Below are positions 44,916-55,553 of a stretch of 64,000 nt of DNA, in pieces. Both the position numbers and the translations under genes were made by a program. The stretch is from Siphonodentalium dalli (Eukaryota; Mollusca; Scaphopoda; Gadilida; Siphonodentaliidae): NCBI GenBank assembly GCA_032622095.1, contig CP136061.1:57305301-57369300 (forward strand), in the 5' to 3' direction. The notes below the pieces were generated by a model, which saw only the letters and a program-made list of their open reading frames with translations, did not search any database and was not told the origin of the DNA. The number at the start of each line of letters is the position of its first letter. The first letter of the stretch is position 1.

Positions 44916-46864
44916 TGTCATTGGTGTTACCATATTGATAATCCTCCTTAATAAGATAAGAATCAGTCTAGGATAAGATAACACCACTGGTTGGTAGAAT
45001 ATTTCAAGGTAATTGCTTGGAAAGTTAAAGTAGTGGCATAAACTGTTTATGTTTTTAAAAATTTATTACAGATTTTCAAAATGTCCTTGAGTATGTTAAT
45101 TGCTTGTCATTGGTGTTACCGCAATATGGTAAAAATTCTGTTATAGAACAAAACTGATTTATATGCATTTTATACATTAAATGATTCTTAGAAAAGAAAG
45201 TGAGAAATGGCAAACAAAATTCCTTGACTTCTATCTGAAAATTTCATTTTACCTAAAAAATGTCATTGGTGTTACCGTCATTGGTGTTACCACAAAAAGT
45301 AACACCAATGACATTATAAATAGAAATCATCATAATTTGTTCCTAAGTTGCCAAAGAAATAGTCTCGAACATATTTTCAGGGTTTTGGACCTCTATATAC
45401 AAAACAAATTAGTTTTGTTAAAAATTGAAGAAGTGTTAAAGGTAAAATTATAAAGTGACAAGTCAATTAATGTGTTAATGTCCACCGGGACGTGGCTTAA
45501 TCTCTGTTAGGGAGGGGTGTTCACCTTGGAATTTCCCCACCCCATTGAACTAAACCAAACTCACAAGTTTGTGTAGTTTCGTTAGCATTTGCACCTCCTC
45601 CCCCACTTGGATTCTTTGATTTCCCCCCAACTGTTAACTGTTCCCTCACATGCCTGGACAGTAGCATATTCTAAATGGATCAGTAGTCTTGTGGACATTA
45701 GTCAGGGGAGGAACATAATCCATTGGGCTAGTATGAGACAATTTTGAGATCTAGGAAATTGCAAAATCCTAACATAAAGTGGTCTAACGGCAGGCGAATT
45801 CACGTACACCCCAATTTGTTTTTCTTAATTGAATTAGAAGTTGCTCACTGGCCGCATGGTAGGCAGTAGGAGACACTCTGGGCCATGGATTGGCCGGTGG
45901 GAGAAAATATTGAAATCTGAACATGATGGAAATTGCAAAATCCTAGCATATATAGACTGTCATCAATCTTTCCATTGTTTGAAATTCCAACCTGACACCG
46001 CCCCTGAGGTTGGAAAATTTCCAACCGAATCGAACCGATGGCTATGTCAGTCCAAAATTTTGAGAAAAAAAAATAGAAAAATAGGCAAAGTTTGGTCTAA
46101 ATACAGCTAATTCCCCACTAATAAGTTGTTGGAAAATCAAACTCCGAGTACAATTTAAACCTATTGTTGGTGTGAAATTTCCAACTACAGGGGTATTAAT
46201 GTGTCAGGAATAAATTTTTCAACTGTATAAATCTGATTATATTGCATTCATACTGCTTGATGCAACACACGTATAGCCAATAGCCAATTTTTAGTGTTCA
46301 CACACAGGGGCGCCGGAAAAAGGGGGCAGCTGACCCCCTGCCCTTGACCAAGGGGCGAGCGGGGGCAGGATGCTTTTTGTGTGTTTAATATCGTGTTTTT
46401 ATAGCAAAATGTGACTTTTTTGGTCCAAATACAACCAATTTCACAAGGAATATTAATTTTTTGTCAATTTTATCACAAAACGGCCATAAAAACCGACAAA
46501 TACCATTAAAATAGGGATTTTTGCCACAATGAATTTATGGTTATTTTCCAGAGTTTGCGGAGAAAATGCCCTTTTTTTGCGGAAAAGTGCCCCCTGCCCT
46601 TGGATGCTTCCGGCGCCCCTGTTCGCACACCTGTGGTACTATTATTTCCCTTTTAAATGTTATGTACCTTGTTATCTGTTTGAAATATTGGGCAATTCCA
46701 TGATGGATAGAAAAATGTGAATTTTGTTATCTCCAAAACCATTCTGAATGGTACGTCCGTTACCTTGGAATCGCCCTATTGTGTTTTTTAAAGAAAGGGA
46801 GAATGATTTCTAAAGGAAAATCCAAAAATGTCATTGGTGTTACCCTCATGTCATTGGTGTTACC
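44916..46864. repeat. Dispersed 16-bp motif TGTCATTGGTGTTACC, six direct and one inverted copy
   Basis: Exact or one-base-short copies at 44916-44931, 45105-45120, 45261-45276, 45277-45291, 46829-46844 and 46849-46864. An inverted copy lies at 45299-45313, eight bases after a direct one. Two places hold back-to-back pairs. Between them the DNA is AT-rich; the hAT-like MITE at 46305 sits inside the region. 45460-46290 shows no gene. Confidence 0.85.
46305..46621. mobile_element. Non-autonomous hAT-like MITE, 317 bp
   Basis: Ends are CAGGGGCGCCGGAA and its exact reverse complement. It is flanked by eight-base near-duplications ttcacaca (46297-46304) and ttcgcaca (46622-46629), the target-site length of hAT elements. 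Subterminal gccccctgccctt words recur in inverted form. No open frame with meaning. Confidence 0.8.
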
Positions 46865-47480
46865 GTAATAAAATGCATCTCCTAAGAAACCCAGTGAGGA
46901 TTGTTGCTCTCATTTTTCTGCTACAGGTAGAGACAAATAGACTTTATCTCCTACCTATAGTTTGATTGGGAAATTATTACCATATTATTACCAAATTATG
47001 ACCATATTATTTGCAAAAACAAACAAAGACCAAATTTATAACATTTTATCATATAACAGCGATAACAGACCATATCTTAACATGTAGATCATTCTCCATA
47101 TGTCTCATATGTGGAAGTCAGTAGGTATGACCTACCTGTTAAGCATGATGAGTTTTGGTCAGAATAACTGTTCTGTTTATAGAGCATTACGCCCTTGGTT
47201 GATAGTAACACAAATGACACACATTTGGCTCATGGTTGGCTACTTATGGTTGCCATGGCAACCACGATGATATTTTAGCACTGCTGCACATGTTTCTCGT
47301 ACCTGTGAACCATGTATAATGATATGAGTATTTAACTTTCTTCAGTATTCTAGTTTCAAAATTAGTTTTTTTCTTTTAACCCGAAATGCACACTTTTGAA
47401 ATATTGACCCTTGTCTATACAGCAAATCCATAGAACCAGTCCTAAATAGTATACCATCGGTCCAGGCCCCTTTCTATGAC
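46865..47480. other. No recognisable gene
   Basis: AT-rich; no domain, tandem repeat or terminal repeat detected. Confidence 0.4.
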
Positions 47481-47962
47481 ATGGACACACTGTAGTTAAG
47501 ACACGTCATTGGGTGCAGTTCCATTTAATTATAATCAAAATATTTCGACAGATGGGAAATATATAAGAGATGGTCAGAGAAAGCCACCAGCTCTACGGTG
47601 CCGCGGGGGATGCCTGGTCGATCTGGCCCCGCTCTACACGGTGAATTTGTCTCGTGTGAAGGGGGTGTGCTCTGCCAAGGCGCCTGGTGATGTGGTATGG
47701 CAGGGATGGTGGGAGTGAGGGTGTTACCACAGTAGTTGGTAGTTGTGGGTAGATTGAGCTGCATGCATTGTTATGATTTCCAAGTAATGTAGGCCTACAT
47801 GTAGCTGTAGTTTGCTCGCAACTGCTTGCAAAGTACTGTGGATGCAAATATTGCTGGGCACGCATGTAATCTGTAAATGTTATCTCCATATGTTAACTAA
47901 TGTTGTCTAAATGTCATTACTTGATTTAGTAGACAATAAACTTTGATTGATTGATTGATATT
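47480..47962 (+). mobile_element. Probable LINE 3' end with (TTGA)n tail
   Basis: A relatively GC-rich stretch (47560-47720) leads into gtagacaataaactttgatt and gattgattga at about 47930-47960, a typical short-repeat LINE tail. The 69-codon frame at 47509 shows no domain. No RT is visible. Confidence 0.35.
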
Positions 47963-48029
47963 AAATATCAATAACGCGTAGCACCCGATTTATGATTGCG
48001 GCCAGGATTATTAACGAAATAACAGATAT

Positions 48030-48835
48030 TTGAAGAAGTGCTTTATGGCCCCACCCCGTCTCTGACACAAACGGCACCAAATTGGGCTTTTTTAAACGAC
48101 ACGATTAGATTCCTCGTATCGTGGAGAAGAATATGTATCAATTTGATGGAAATCGGAGCAAACAAATGTTTTGATAAATTTTGGTGCCTCCACTCCCGCA
48201 ACAATGACTCGAAATGTGCCACATTTTGCATCTGTAAGCCACACCATTAGACTCATAATATCATGGCGACGTTTTTGTATGTTTGGTGGATATCGGCGGC
48301 TAAACACATTCTTATTAAATTTAGCTCCCCCATATCTGACACAAAAGGCATACACGTGGGGTATTTAATCCACACGATTAGATTTCTCGTATTGTATCAG
48401 TTTGGTGGAAATCGGCACAATAAATATGTTTACCAATTTTGGTGCCCCTCCTTTCTCCAGAACATGCCTCGAACTGTGCCACGTTTGGCATCTTTAAACC
48501 ACACGATTTTACTCCTCAAATCATGGAGATGATTATGTACAAGTTTGGTAGATAACCGGTGACTAAGCATATTCTTACCATATTTAGTGCCCCCTATATC
48601 CGACCCAATTAAACTAAACGACTCAAATATGGCGTATTTGAACCACACTATTAGATTCCTTGTATCATGAAGACAAATTTTGGTGGATATCGGTGCTAAA
48701 AATATTTTTTTATATCAATTTTGGTGTCCCTACTCTCCCTCGACATTGACCCGAACGACGCCACTGTTTGCATCATTGTAAATATTATGTATATTTGTTC
48801 TGCATTGTTCTACCTTAAATGGTAGCTTACGCAAT
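48030..48835 (+). repeat. Four diverged ~190-bp tandem repeats ending in a LINE-like tail
   Basis: Units contain (a/t)aaccacac(g/c)attagattcctcgta, a tcatgg(a/c)ga word, tttggtggatatcgg and aattttggtgcc...ctcc. They start near 48062, 48206, 48360 and 48470. The block ends with gcaataaaagcattcattca, resembling a LINE tail, so the repeats may be part of a 3' UTR. Confidence 0.55.
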
Positions 48836-50540
48836 AAAAGCATTCATTCATCTTTAACCAACAGCGTCACTTTATACATTTTTAAAATGCACCATTATCT
48901 TCCTCGTAAAAAGTTGCCCCATGTGCAGTTATACCCCTTTGAAGCCATATAGATGGCACCTCGTTCATTGCTGTAGAACACAGGCAGGAAGACAGCCATA
49001 CAGACAGCCATATAAATATAGATACATTGGAATTGTCTAAAATTATTCATCTGGAGGGATGTTCGGCAAATATCAGCAGACGACAGATACATACAAGTGC
49101 AGAAGGATTCCTACTGTTGGTGGGAAATGTCCAGATAATAAATTCATAAAACATCCTGTCGTTTGTTGAACTTATTACCTGAACATTTTCCCAAGGGAAC
49201 TACTCGTCAGCGAAAGAGGATTGACAGCTATAGTCATGGATGTATACAACGAATGCATGGACACCTTGCTTTCGGGTACTTCGCTGCCTGTCTTGCTTAT
49301 ATCATCTTAACATTTGCAAAACAAATGAAGAATAGACCATTCCGGTGTGTACTTTAAGCACTGGATATGATAATGTGATATGATATATAGGGTTAACTGG
49401 ACCACATTAATACCCGCTGATTATAACGTCTCAGTTGCACGCAAGACAGACAGACCAGGGCTGCCGCTAGCCATTCGCATAATTAGATGAAAGAAAACAG
49501 TGTTAGTAATATCTTCAGTTTGTCATGCAGAAATTTCACAACATATTTTAGTAATGAATGCTTTTAACAAAACGATCAACATAGCTGTGTTATCGCTGAC
49601 GATCCTGGTTATAGGCAACTAAATAATTTAAATTATGCCCCTTGGCATTTGTGTAGGGAAACTCGAGTCGCCATAAACAAAACACGGGCAGCTGAATGGT
49701 GTATACTCTCTTCGGTTGTTTATTGTGAAATCTATAAGAAATTCATAGGCTGTGTTAATTCCTCAGCTATTTATGTGGGATTTTTCGTCTTGCGTATACG
49801 TTGATCGCCAAATTGGGTAGGGGTGGGGTATTTTTCTATACTGAAATTGTGTGCACAAAAGGGGTAGTTGTGGAAATGCCAATTTATTTCCAGCAATAAG
49901 TATGGTAAGGCACTATTTATTTTATGACAACTTATGTCCGACGTGGAGTTCTAAACGCCAAAATATTTCAAGTTTGGCTCAGTTACGTGGTGAATCGTGG
50001 ATATGGCTAACCAGGACGGACCTGACCCAAGCATACTAGGAACAAGACGGCTCTCAATCAAGACTAGGGTATGGCTTAACAATGTGCCTATGGGAAATAA
50101 TTAGTTGATTGTAACCTCCTGGGACGATGTATTACGCACCGTCGCTGTTAATAAGTCTTTCTTTACTAAAGGTGTTCTCTCATTCAATTATATATACAAG
50201 TATATATTGAAACGAGTATATAGTAATAAATAAATTTCTTCTGTAGCTTTCCGCGCAATGCACATGCCCTTTATTAACAAGACAATCGCATATCTTACCT
50301 GAAGTCAGACCGCTAAGTCACAAATGCTTGTTTCGGGTATAAAGTTTTTTTTATTCTCAGCGAATTCCGATGGTCCAGAGCACCGTTCTGAAGAATCCAC
50401 CGACTAGCTGACAGCCTTGGGGAATTTGAGAACTTTTAGTTAAATCAAGCTGGATGTCATAATGGCCATCTTTGCCACACATATATGGTTTCTACTGGAA
50501 ACGAAGCATAATAGCATGCTATTAGCATCGCAGTAGCACA
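48836..50540. other. No recognisable gene
   Basis: AT-rich; several frames of 60-65 codons without domains. Nothing I can support. Confidence 0.4.
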
Positions 50541-50579
50541 ATGATTATGTTCCTATATATGATCTCTTTGTATTATTTC

Positions 50580-51630
50580 AACCGAGTTTGTGATTGTGGC
50601 ATTTCGGTGCACCCATCAATTACTAGTAATCTGCTTAATTGTACCCAATGCACTGCTGAAATTGATTTTGAACTGATGAACTGGTGTGCGTGTCGGTCAA
50701 AGCGTGTTCCTTCCTGTATATATACCCCGTCGATTACAAGTAATGTGCATAACCTACACCAGAATATTTTCGTTCTAATTGAGTTAAACTTGGATCTGGA
50801 GAATCTGCTGAACTTTTCCTTATATATGGATTTCCCCGAACTGGATTTTGAACTGCTGAACTGGGATGTGAGGGTCATACAAATTTACGGTGCTCCCTCC
50901 CTGTATTGGGATATAACCCATAGATTACATGTCACTTTTACAACTTACGACCGGCTATCTTCATTATAATTTAGTTAAACTGCGTTCGGGCGAATCTGCT
51001 AAATTGCAGCCAATGGACTGCTGAAAGGGATTTTGAACTACTGAACTAAGCTGGGAATCGGTCAAATGATGGTCCCTCCCTGTACTTAGATTGCAAGTCA
51101 TTTTGACAACACACACGACTATGTTCGTTACAATTGAGTTAAACTGCGTTCGGGGAAATCTGCTGAGCTGTACCCGATGCAATACTGAAAGAGAATTTGA
51201 ACTGCTGAACTGGACAGAGGTCGATCAAATGGTGTTCACTTTCTATATTGATATATATATATATATATATACCCCATCGATTGCAAACCATCTGCATGCA
51301 CAACATGCGCCGATGGTCGTCATTATAATTGAGTTAAACTGAATTTGGAGAATCTACTGAACTGCACCAAATGCACTGACGAACGGGGTTTTAACTACTG
51401 AACAGGTAAAATGGACTTCACTCCCCGCATTTGGTTATACCCCATCATTTACATGTCATCTGCATAACAGCTAACCTGATATCTTCGTTACATTCTCGAG
51501 TTAAACTGTTATGATGAATCTGCTGAACTGCAGCCGATAGACTGCTGAATGGGGTTTTCAACTGCTCAACTAGGGTGGAGGTTGCCCAACATATAACCTA
51601 ATATCTTCGTTATGATTGAGTTAAATTGTT
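50580..51630 (+). repeat. About six diverged ~185-bp tandem monomers upstream of a LINE
   Basis: Each unit contains attgagttaaact(g/t), gaatctgctgaactg, ctgaa...ttttgaactgctgaactg and ctgtat...tatacccc. Copies recur from about 50600 to 51620 and end just before the LINE ORF1 leader. A (TA)n run lies at 51247-51272. Position suggests a 5' UTR made of monomers, as in some L1 families; this is inference. Confidence 0.65.
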
Positions 51631-51635
51631 CCGGA

Positions 51636-51660
51636 CTTCCGGTAAAATGGCCGCGACTGT
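51636..51660 (+). promoter_or_regulatory. YY1-like word at the putative 5' end of the LINE
   Basis: ggtaaaatggccgcgactg fits the YY1 consensus (AAnATGGCnGC). In mammalian L1 a YY1 site near the 5' end sets the transcription start. Here it lies about 120 bp before the ORF1 ATG, directly after the monomers. Function is not shown by the sequence alone, and 'atggccgcc' words are common across this window. Confidence 0.3.
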
Positions 51661-51772
51661 TAGCGTTTGAATTTTGTCTCCAATAATTAATAGATTTCTT
51701 CTCAGTGCAACCTAATTCGCAACTTCTAACTGTGTCCGCATCAACTGTCCTATCCGTGCGTACTGTATAGAG

Positions 51773-52630
51773 ATGTCGACAACACTTCAAAGACCCCTGA
51801 CGGTGAAAATAGACACTAGTATTTTCGGAAAAGTGCACGACTCTGATATTCTCAGGAGCCTCGAGAGAGTTATTCCATTGGATCATGTTCGCGCTATACA
51901 AGTTAGCAAGGATTACACTTATATAACAGTGAGTAGCACTGAAACCAAACATGAACTTATAACCAAAGGGATGAGGCTATTCGGGTCCCGCATCAGGCCA
52001 AGTGACATTGACGGCAATTTCACTGTTGTTGTTTTGAAAGAAGTGCCATACGAGCTAATTGATAGCGATATAATTCAGTATCTGTCACAATTTGGAACAC
52101 TCGAAAACCCGACCCCCCGTCGAGGTCACGTTCGCGACTCTATAATAGAAAATTGCTCAAGAACAGTTAAAATAAAAGATTGCAAAGAGATACCGAGCAT
52201 AATCACAATTCAGGGCTGTGAACTTAAAGTCTATTCGGACAAAACAAAACAAGATTGCGCTCATTGTGATCAAGCTCATTTCGCCAGGAATATGTGCAAA
52301 GAAGCAATCGACGCCAGGCGTAAGTGCGGAAATTGTTTCTCCAAATCACACACCAGTTATGAATGCCGGTACCCCACTGTGTGTCGAATTTGTGGACAAG
52401 AAAATCACAAATCATTCGAGTGTAAACAACGTTACCGACGAAAGCAAGGTGCGCCGTTTATGACACAAGAGAATGCGTTTCCACAACCAGAGATCGCAAA
52501 ATACACATATCGCGGACCACCGAACCGTTACATGATAAACAATAACAACGATAAACCGAGTGAGCTCCGAAACGACGGCCGAGCAGACGATTGTAACGCC
52601 CCGCCCAGGTGCATCGGCCCAAAACAATAA
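51773..52630 (+). CDS. CR1-like LINE ORF1: RNA-binding protein with zinc knuckles
   Basis: 285 codons from a true ATG. Residues 1-155 look like an RRM-style alpha/beta domain of LINE ORF1 proteins. They are followed by three Cys-His knuckles: Cys162/165-His169-Cys175 (irregular), Cys185/188-His193-Cys198 and Cys204/207-His212-Cys217 (both canonical CX2CX4HX4C). The tail is Asn/Arg-rich. Such proteins coat element RNA and act as chaperones in the LINE ribonucleoprotein. The ORF ends at 52630 and overlaps the next frame, which encodes the esterase part that normally follows in CR1-type ORF1, by about 90 bases. The whole knuckle region is intact. Confidence 0.75.
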   Translation: MSTTLQRPLTVKIDTSIFGKVHDSDILRSLERVIPLDHVRAIQVSKDYTYITVSSTETKHELITKGMRLFGSRIRPSDIDGNFTVVVLKEVPYELIDSDIIQYLSQFGTLENPTPRRGHVRDSIIENCSRTVKIKDCKEIPSIITIQGCELKVYSDKTKQDCAHCDQAHFARNMCKEAIDARRKCGNCFSKSHTSYECRYPTVCRICGQENHKSFECKQRYRRKQGAPFMTQENAFPQPEIAKYTYRGPPNRYMINNNNDKPSELRNDGRADDCNAPPRCIGPKQ

Positions 52631-53375
52631 CAATAAAGGAAACAACGACCAGCGCACAAAAGCTGAAATCGACTCACTGATTTTAGGAGCAAGCAATTGC
52701 CGAAATGTATTGATCAATAAGCCGAACGTTAGAGTCGTGTCTATTTCCGGCGCTTCTTTTGAGCGGATCGACAAATTAATTGGCAAAGCCAAGTCATTCA
52801 GGGATGTGAAACCTGAAAACATTATAAATGTAACAGTCCATTTGGGGACCAACGACCTGACCGATTGCAAAGCCAGCGAAAGTAAAGTAGCTGTGTGGTT
52901 CAACCGCGCACAAGAAGCCCTTCGAAACGAATTCGAGTTCGCGCACATTAGCTTCTGCAGCATTCCACCGCGGAAGGTTAACGGTGGCAAATCGCAACCA
53001 CACAATTCGGCTGCTGTGAAATTGAACGCGCTTTTGAGCATGACTTGTGACATTAGTGACCGTTGGTCCTTTATTAATAATGACCTTATATTCATGAAGG
53101 ACGGAAATGTGCGCAAAAACCTGTTCAATGAGGAGCCAGACGGAGTACATCTCAGCCCGAAAGGCTATAAGCTGCACTCAGCTCATCTCTGTCTGAAACT
53201 ATTCCAGATGCCGATGAGAACGAGAGGAAACGTCGTCGCCATGAAACCCCTCCACCCGATGAGGAATGTGACATGTGAACTGACTATTTTTCAAACTATG
53301 CCTCTCCTTTTTCCCATACAACACTTTTGCCATGTGACGATAGTTACATACTCTCATGTGTGTGCCCCCATGTGA
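52539..53375 (+). CDS. SGNH/GDSL-type esterase domain of the CR1-like LINE
   Basis: Open from 52539 in a frame different from ORF1 and lacking an ATG near its start (the first usable codon is a GTG at 52560), so it is probably reached from ORF1 by a frameshift, programmed or mutational. Counting from 52560: ILGASNCR at 41-48 supplies a Ser in the block I position, HLGTND at 94-99 the GxND block, and DGVHLSPKGY at 194-203 the DxxH block. All catalytic positions of an SGNH hydrolase are therefore present. Esterase domains are known in ORF1 of CR1-clade LINEs, where they are thought to act on lipids or membranes. The last ~60 residues show no similarity I recognise. Confidence 0.7.
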   Translation, partial: TITTINRVSSETTAEQTIVTPRPGASAQNNNNKGNNDQRTKAEIDSLILGASNCRNVLINKPNVRVVSISGASFERIDKLIGKAKSFRDVKPENIINVTVHLGTNDLTDCKASESKVAVWFNRAQEALRNEFEFAHISFCSIPPRKVNGGKSQPHNSAAVKLNALLSMTCDISDRWSFINNDLIFMKDGNVRKNLFNEEPDGVHLSPKGYKLHSAHLCLKLFQMPMRTRGNVVAMKPLHPMRNVTCELTIFQTMPLLFPIQHFCHVTIVTYSHVCAPM

Positions 53376-54007
53376 AATATCGATATGTGTACGATGTAAA
53401 CTCCACTCCACGTGAACCAGGACGGCCCCGTGTAAATATTTCCGAAACGCGTGGTATATGTTATGATCCCAGGTCATGCTTGGGCCAATCAAATCTCGAC
53501 ATATATACGGTTATACCACGTGATGTAAACTCCAATACACGTGGAACAATACGGCCTCGCGTAAATAATTTAAATGCACGTGGTAGATGTTATGATCACA
53601 TGTTTTTTCTCAGTCAACTCGAACTCGGCGCATTTACGGTTTTATCACGTGGTCATTGTTTTGACCATTTACCAGAGTCAAGTCAATTGGAAGCCGATCT
53701 ATTTAGCTACTTAGCACGTGACAATTGTTTTGATTATACCGATTATCCTAACTGTTTGACAGAAACTGTTGAGGCACTCAGCCTGTTTTGCTCTCCGCAC
53801 CAGTATGAGTGTAGTGCAGGTGAACGTGGAAGTAAATACTGTCCCGTTGATTACAATGCGCTAATGGCGCACTTTTTGTCGCTTTCGGCGCGCGCCGAAA
53901 CAACGCTAATGGCGCACATTTTGTCGATTTCGGCGCGCTCGCCGAAAGCGACAATAAGTGCGCCGAAAGTGCCATTAGCAAGTGGCCGTAATAGGATTCC
54001 ATACTAA
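53327..54007 (+). CDS. Unrecognised LINE-internal ORF with repeated RGxC(Y/F)D motif
   Basis: 226 codons in a frame different from the esterase, lying between ORF1 and the endonuclease. Residues ~20-140 contain four diverged repeats with TRGICYD, ARGRCYDH, SRGHCFDH and ARDNCFDY, each followed by a Ser/Gln-Leu-Glu word. At DNA level the repeats bring several CACGTG hexamers. From 53860 the frame runs through a 120-bp hairpin, so its C-terminus is not original. No known domain. It could be the N-terminal extension of ORF2 or degraded sequence. Confidence 0.4.
   Translation: MPCDDSYILSCVCPHVKYRYVYDVNSTPREPGRPRVNISETRGICYDPRSCLGQSNLDIYTVIPRDVNSNTRGTIRPRVNNLNARGRCYDHMFFLSQLELGAFTVLSRGHCFDHLPESSQLEADLFSYLARDNCFDYTDYPNCLTETVEALSLFCSPHQYECSAGERGSKYCPVDYNALMAHFLSLSARAETTLMAHILSISARSPKATISAPKVPLASGRNRIPY
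53860..53979. mobile_element. 120-bp hairpin (MITE-like) inside the LINE
   Basis: gctaatggcgcactt...gtcgctttcggcgcgc pairs with gccgaaagcgacaataagtg...gtgccattagc. The left arm also contains a second direct copy (gctaatggcgcacattttgt). GC-rich against an AT-rich background, so probably an insertion. No target duplication found. Confidence 0.65.
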
Positions 54008-54079
54008 ACTGACAGCTCTCATGCACACAATGACACTTCCAGAGATAATTTTAATAACAAAGGCGTCGATCGCGGACGC

Positions 54080-55078
54080 GTGGTAAGCGACGATCATAAC
54101 TTTTGTGAGAATAGTAGTGATATTCACAAACGGTCTGTAAATTTCGACCCTGAACTCGACTTAATCAGCTCAGAGTTTGTCAATTGTATATGCGAACCAC
54201 ACACACCGCTATCCAAAACTATTGCGGACGCAAATTACCTCCTATATGATGATAACCAAGATGTTGACAATTTAAATAGTACAGATAAAACATACATGGC
54301 TGATGCACATGAGAGATGCCATATGTGTACGTTGTCCAGTACATGTATGTGTAATATTTATGACCGCCGCGGCAATAGCTCTCACGCGAATCGTTCGACA
54401 TTCAGCACGCCACCCCCTGCTGACCCGGAAAGAAATTCAGACGACGAATTAAACGAATACAATGCTACCCACGATAGGATACTGAACTATGGGAAATCTA
54501 ACCCTCCCCAATGGAATCATCCTGTCCTAAATTCCAATGAGGCACTGATGGTATTAGAACCCGAACTTTCAAATCAAAGTTTGCCCCACGATGTTACTAA
54601 TTTCAATGGGGGCGTGTCTATGCGACACGAAGCAACTGACACCAACAAACACTCGTTGGATTACGGTCTCCGATTGGCCGATTTTAACCGTTGTTCACTC
54701 GGGCCTCAATTGGAGTCCTTAATGATCGCGAATACTGTCGATCAGAAGCATAGCTCACCGACTAACGTGCCTTCGTCTATTGTTGACACACCGCGTACTA
54801 TTTACGCCAAGACTGGGCCAAATGCTTGTCTATGCGATTTTAATAGTGATATACCTCGAGATTTTAATGATGTTTCCGACGCTCTTAGGGATGCACGCGA
54901 AACCATTTTTGATTTCAATGACATGCATTCTGTCACATGTACATGCGCACACACATGTTCGTGCGTGAAAGAATATAATCTGCCCGATAAGGACACTGAA
55001 ACAGGTGACGATATTTCTTCGTATAAATTGAAAGCACTAACACGTACTGAACGTATGTGGTCTCCGAAAAAGACTTAA
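54080..55078 (+). CDS. Unrecognised ORF preceding the LINE endonuclease
   Basis: 332 codons, open throughout, rich in Asp, Asn, Ser and Cys, with clusters such as CHMCTLSSTCMC and CTCAHTCSC that could bind metal. No family recognised. Its end overlaps the start of the endonuclease frame (55041 on), which lies in another phase. A fusion to ORF2 by frameshift, or a separate N-terminal ORF2 segment, is likely. Open length of almost 1 kb in AT-rich DNA argues that it was under selection recently. Confidence 0.5.
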   Translation: MVSDDHNFCENSSDIHKRSVNFDPELDLISSEFVNCICEPHTPLSKTIADANYLLYDDNQDVDNLNSTDKTYMADAHERCHMCTLSSTCMCNIYDRRGNSSHANRSTFSTPPPADPERNSDDELNEYNATHDRILNYGKSNPPQWNHPVLNSNEALMVLEPELSNQSLPHDVTNFNGGVSMRHEATDTNKHSLDYGLRLADFNRCSLGPQLESLMIANTVDQKHSSPTNVPSSIVDTPRTIYAKTGPNACLCDFNSDIPRDFNDVSDALRDARETIFDFNDMHSVTCTCAHTCSCVKEYNLPDKDTETGDDISSYKLKALTRTERMWSPKKT

Positions 55079-55553
55079 ATATCCAGAGTTCCAAGACTTG
55101 TGCAATTCATATGATTTACTATGCTTTTCAGATACAAAAACGGACGACTGCGATAAGCTGGAACTACCTGGGTTCACCTTTTTCATGAAAAATAGAACGA
55201 AAATTAGCAAAATCAGATCAGGTGGAATTGTAATAGGAATAATAAATGAATTGGTGAACTTTTCCAAAATCATAATTACAAAATCGAAATTCGTTAATTG
55301 GATAGAGATTAGAATACAGTACCAATCATATAATCTCCATGTTATTATAGGAGCGACATATGTACCACCGGACGGAAGTAAATATACTTCAAAAGAAGCA
55401 CTCACCGAAATAGAGAGCGAATATTTATCCCTCTCAAACCGAACTAATCACATACTGATAACAGGTGATTTTAATGCACGAACGGCATCCGAATTGGATG
55501 TTAGCATTGATGATGCTGTAACGAGCTTGGGTATAGGGTCCTTTTATGGATAG
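55041..55553 (+). pseudogene. AP endonuclease of the CR1-like LINE, C-terminally truncated
   Basis: The frame opens after TAA at 55038-55040 and begins with NVCGLRKRLKYPEFQDL, the usual start of CR1/Jockey APE domains. It continues with LLCFSDTKTDD, SGGIVIGI, IGATYVPPDGS and ITGDFNART (catalytic Asp and Asn). The usual Glu in the (S/T)ETKTD block is Asp here. The protein stops at 55553, before the SDH block, and no RT follows. The element therefore cannot reverse-transcribe itself. Confidence 0.75.

Noticed and set aside
48043-48355. Possible coding exon from frames on both strands
   Set aside because: The region is a diverged ~190-bp tandem repeat; similar frames recur in each unit.
50541-50969. 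A 142-codon plus-strand frame upstream of the LINE
   Set aside because: It spans tandem monomers (repeated LELLNW-type words reflect the ttttgaactgctgaactgg repeat), so it is not an independent gene.
52412-53128. 238-codon minus-strand frame
   Set aside because: Antisense to the intact ORF1/esterase of the LINE; no domain of its own.
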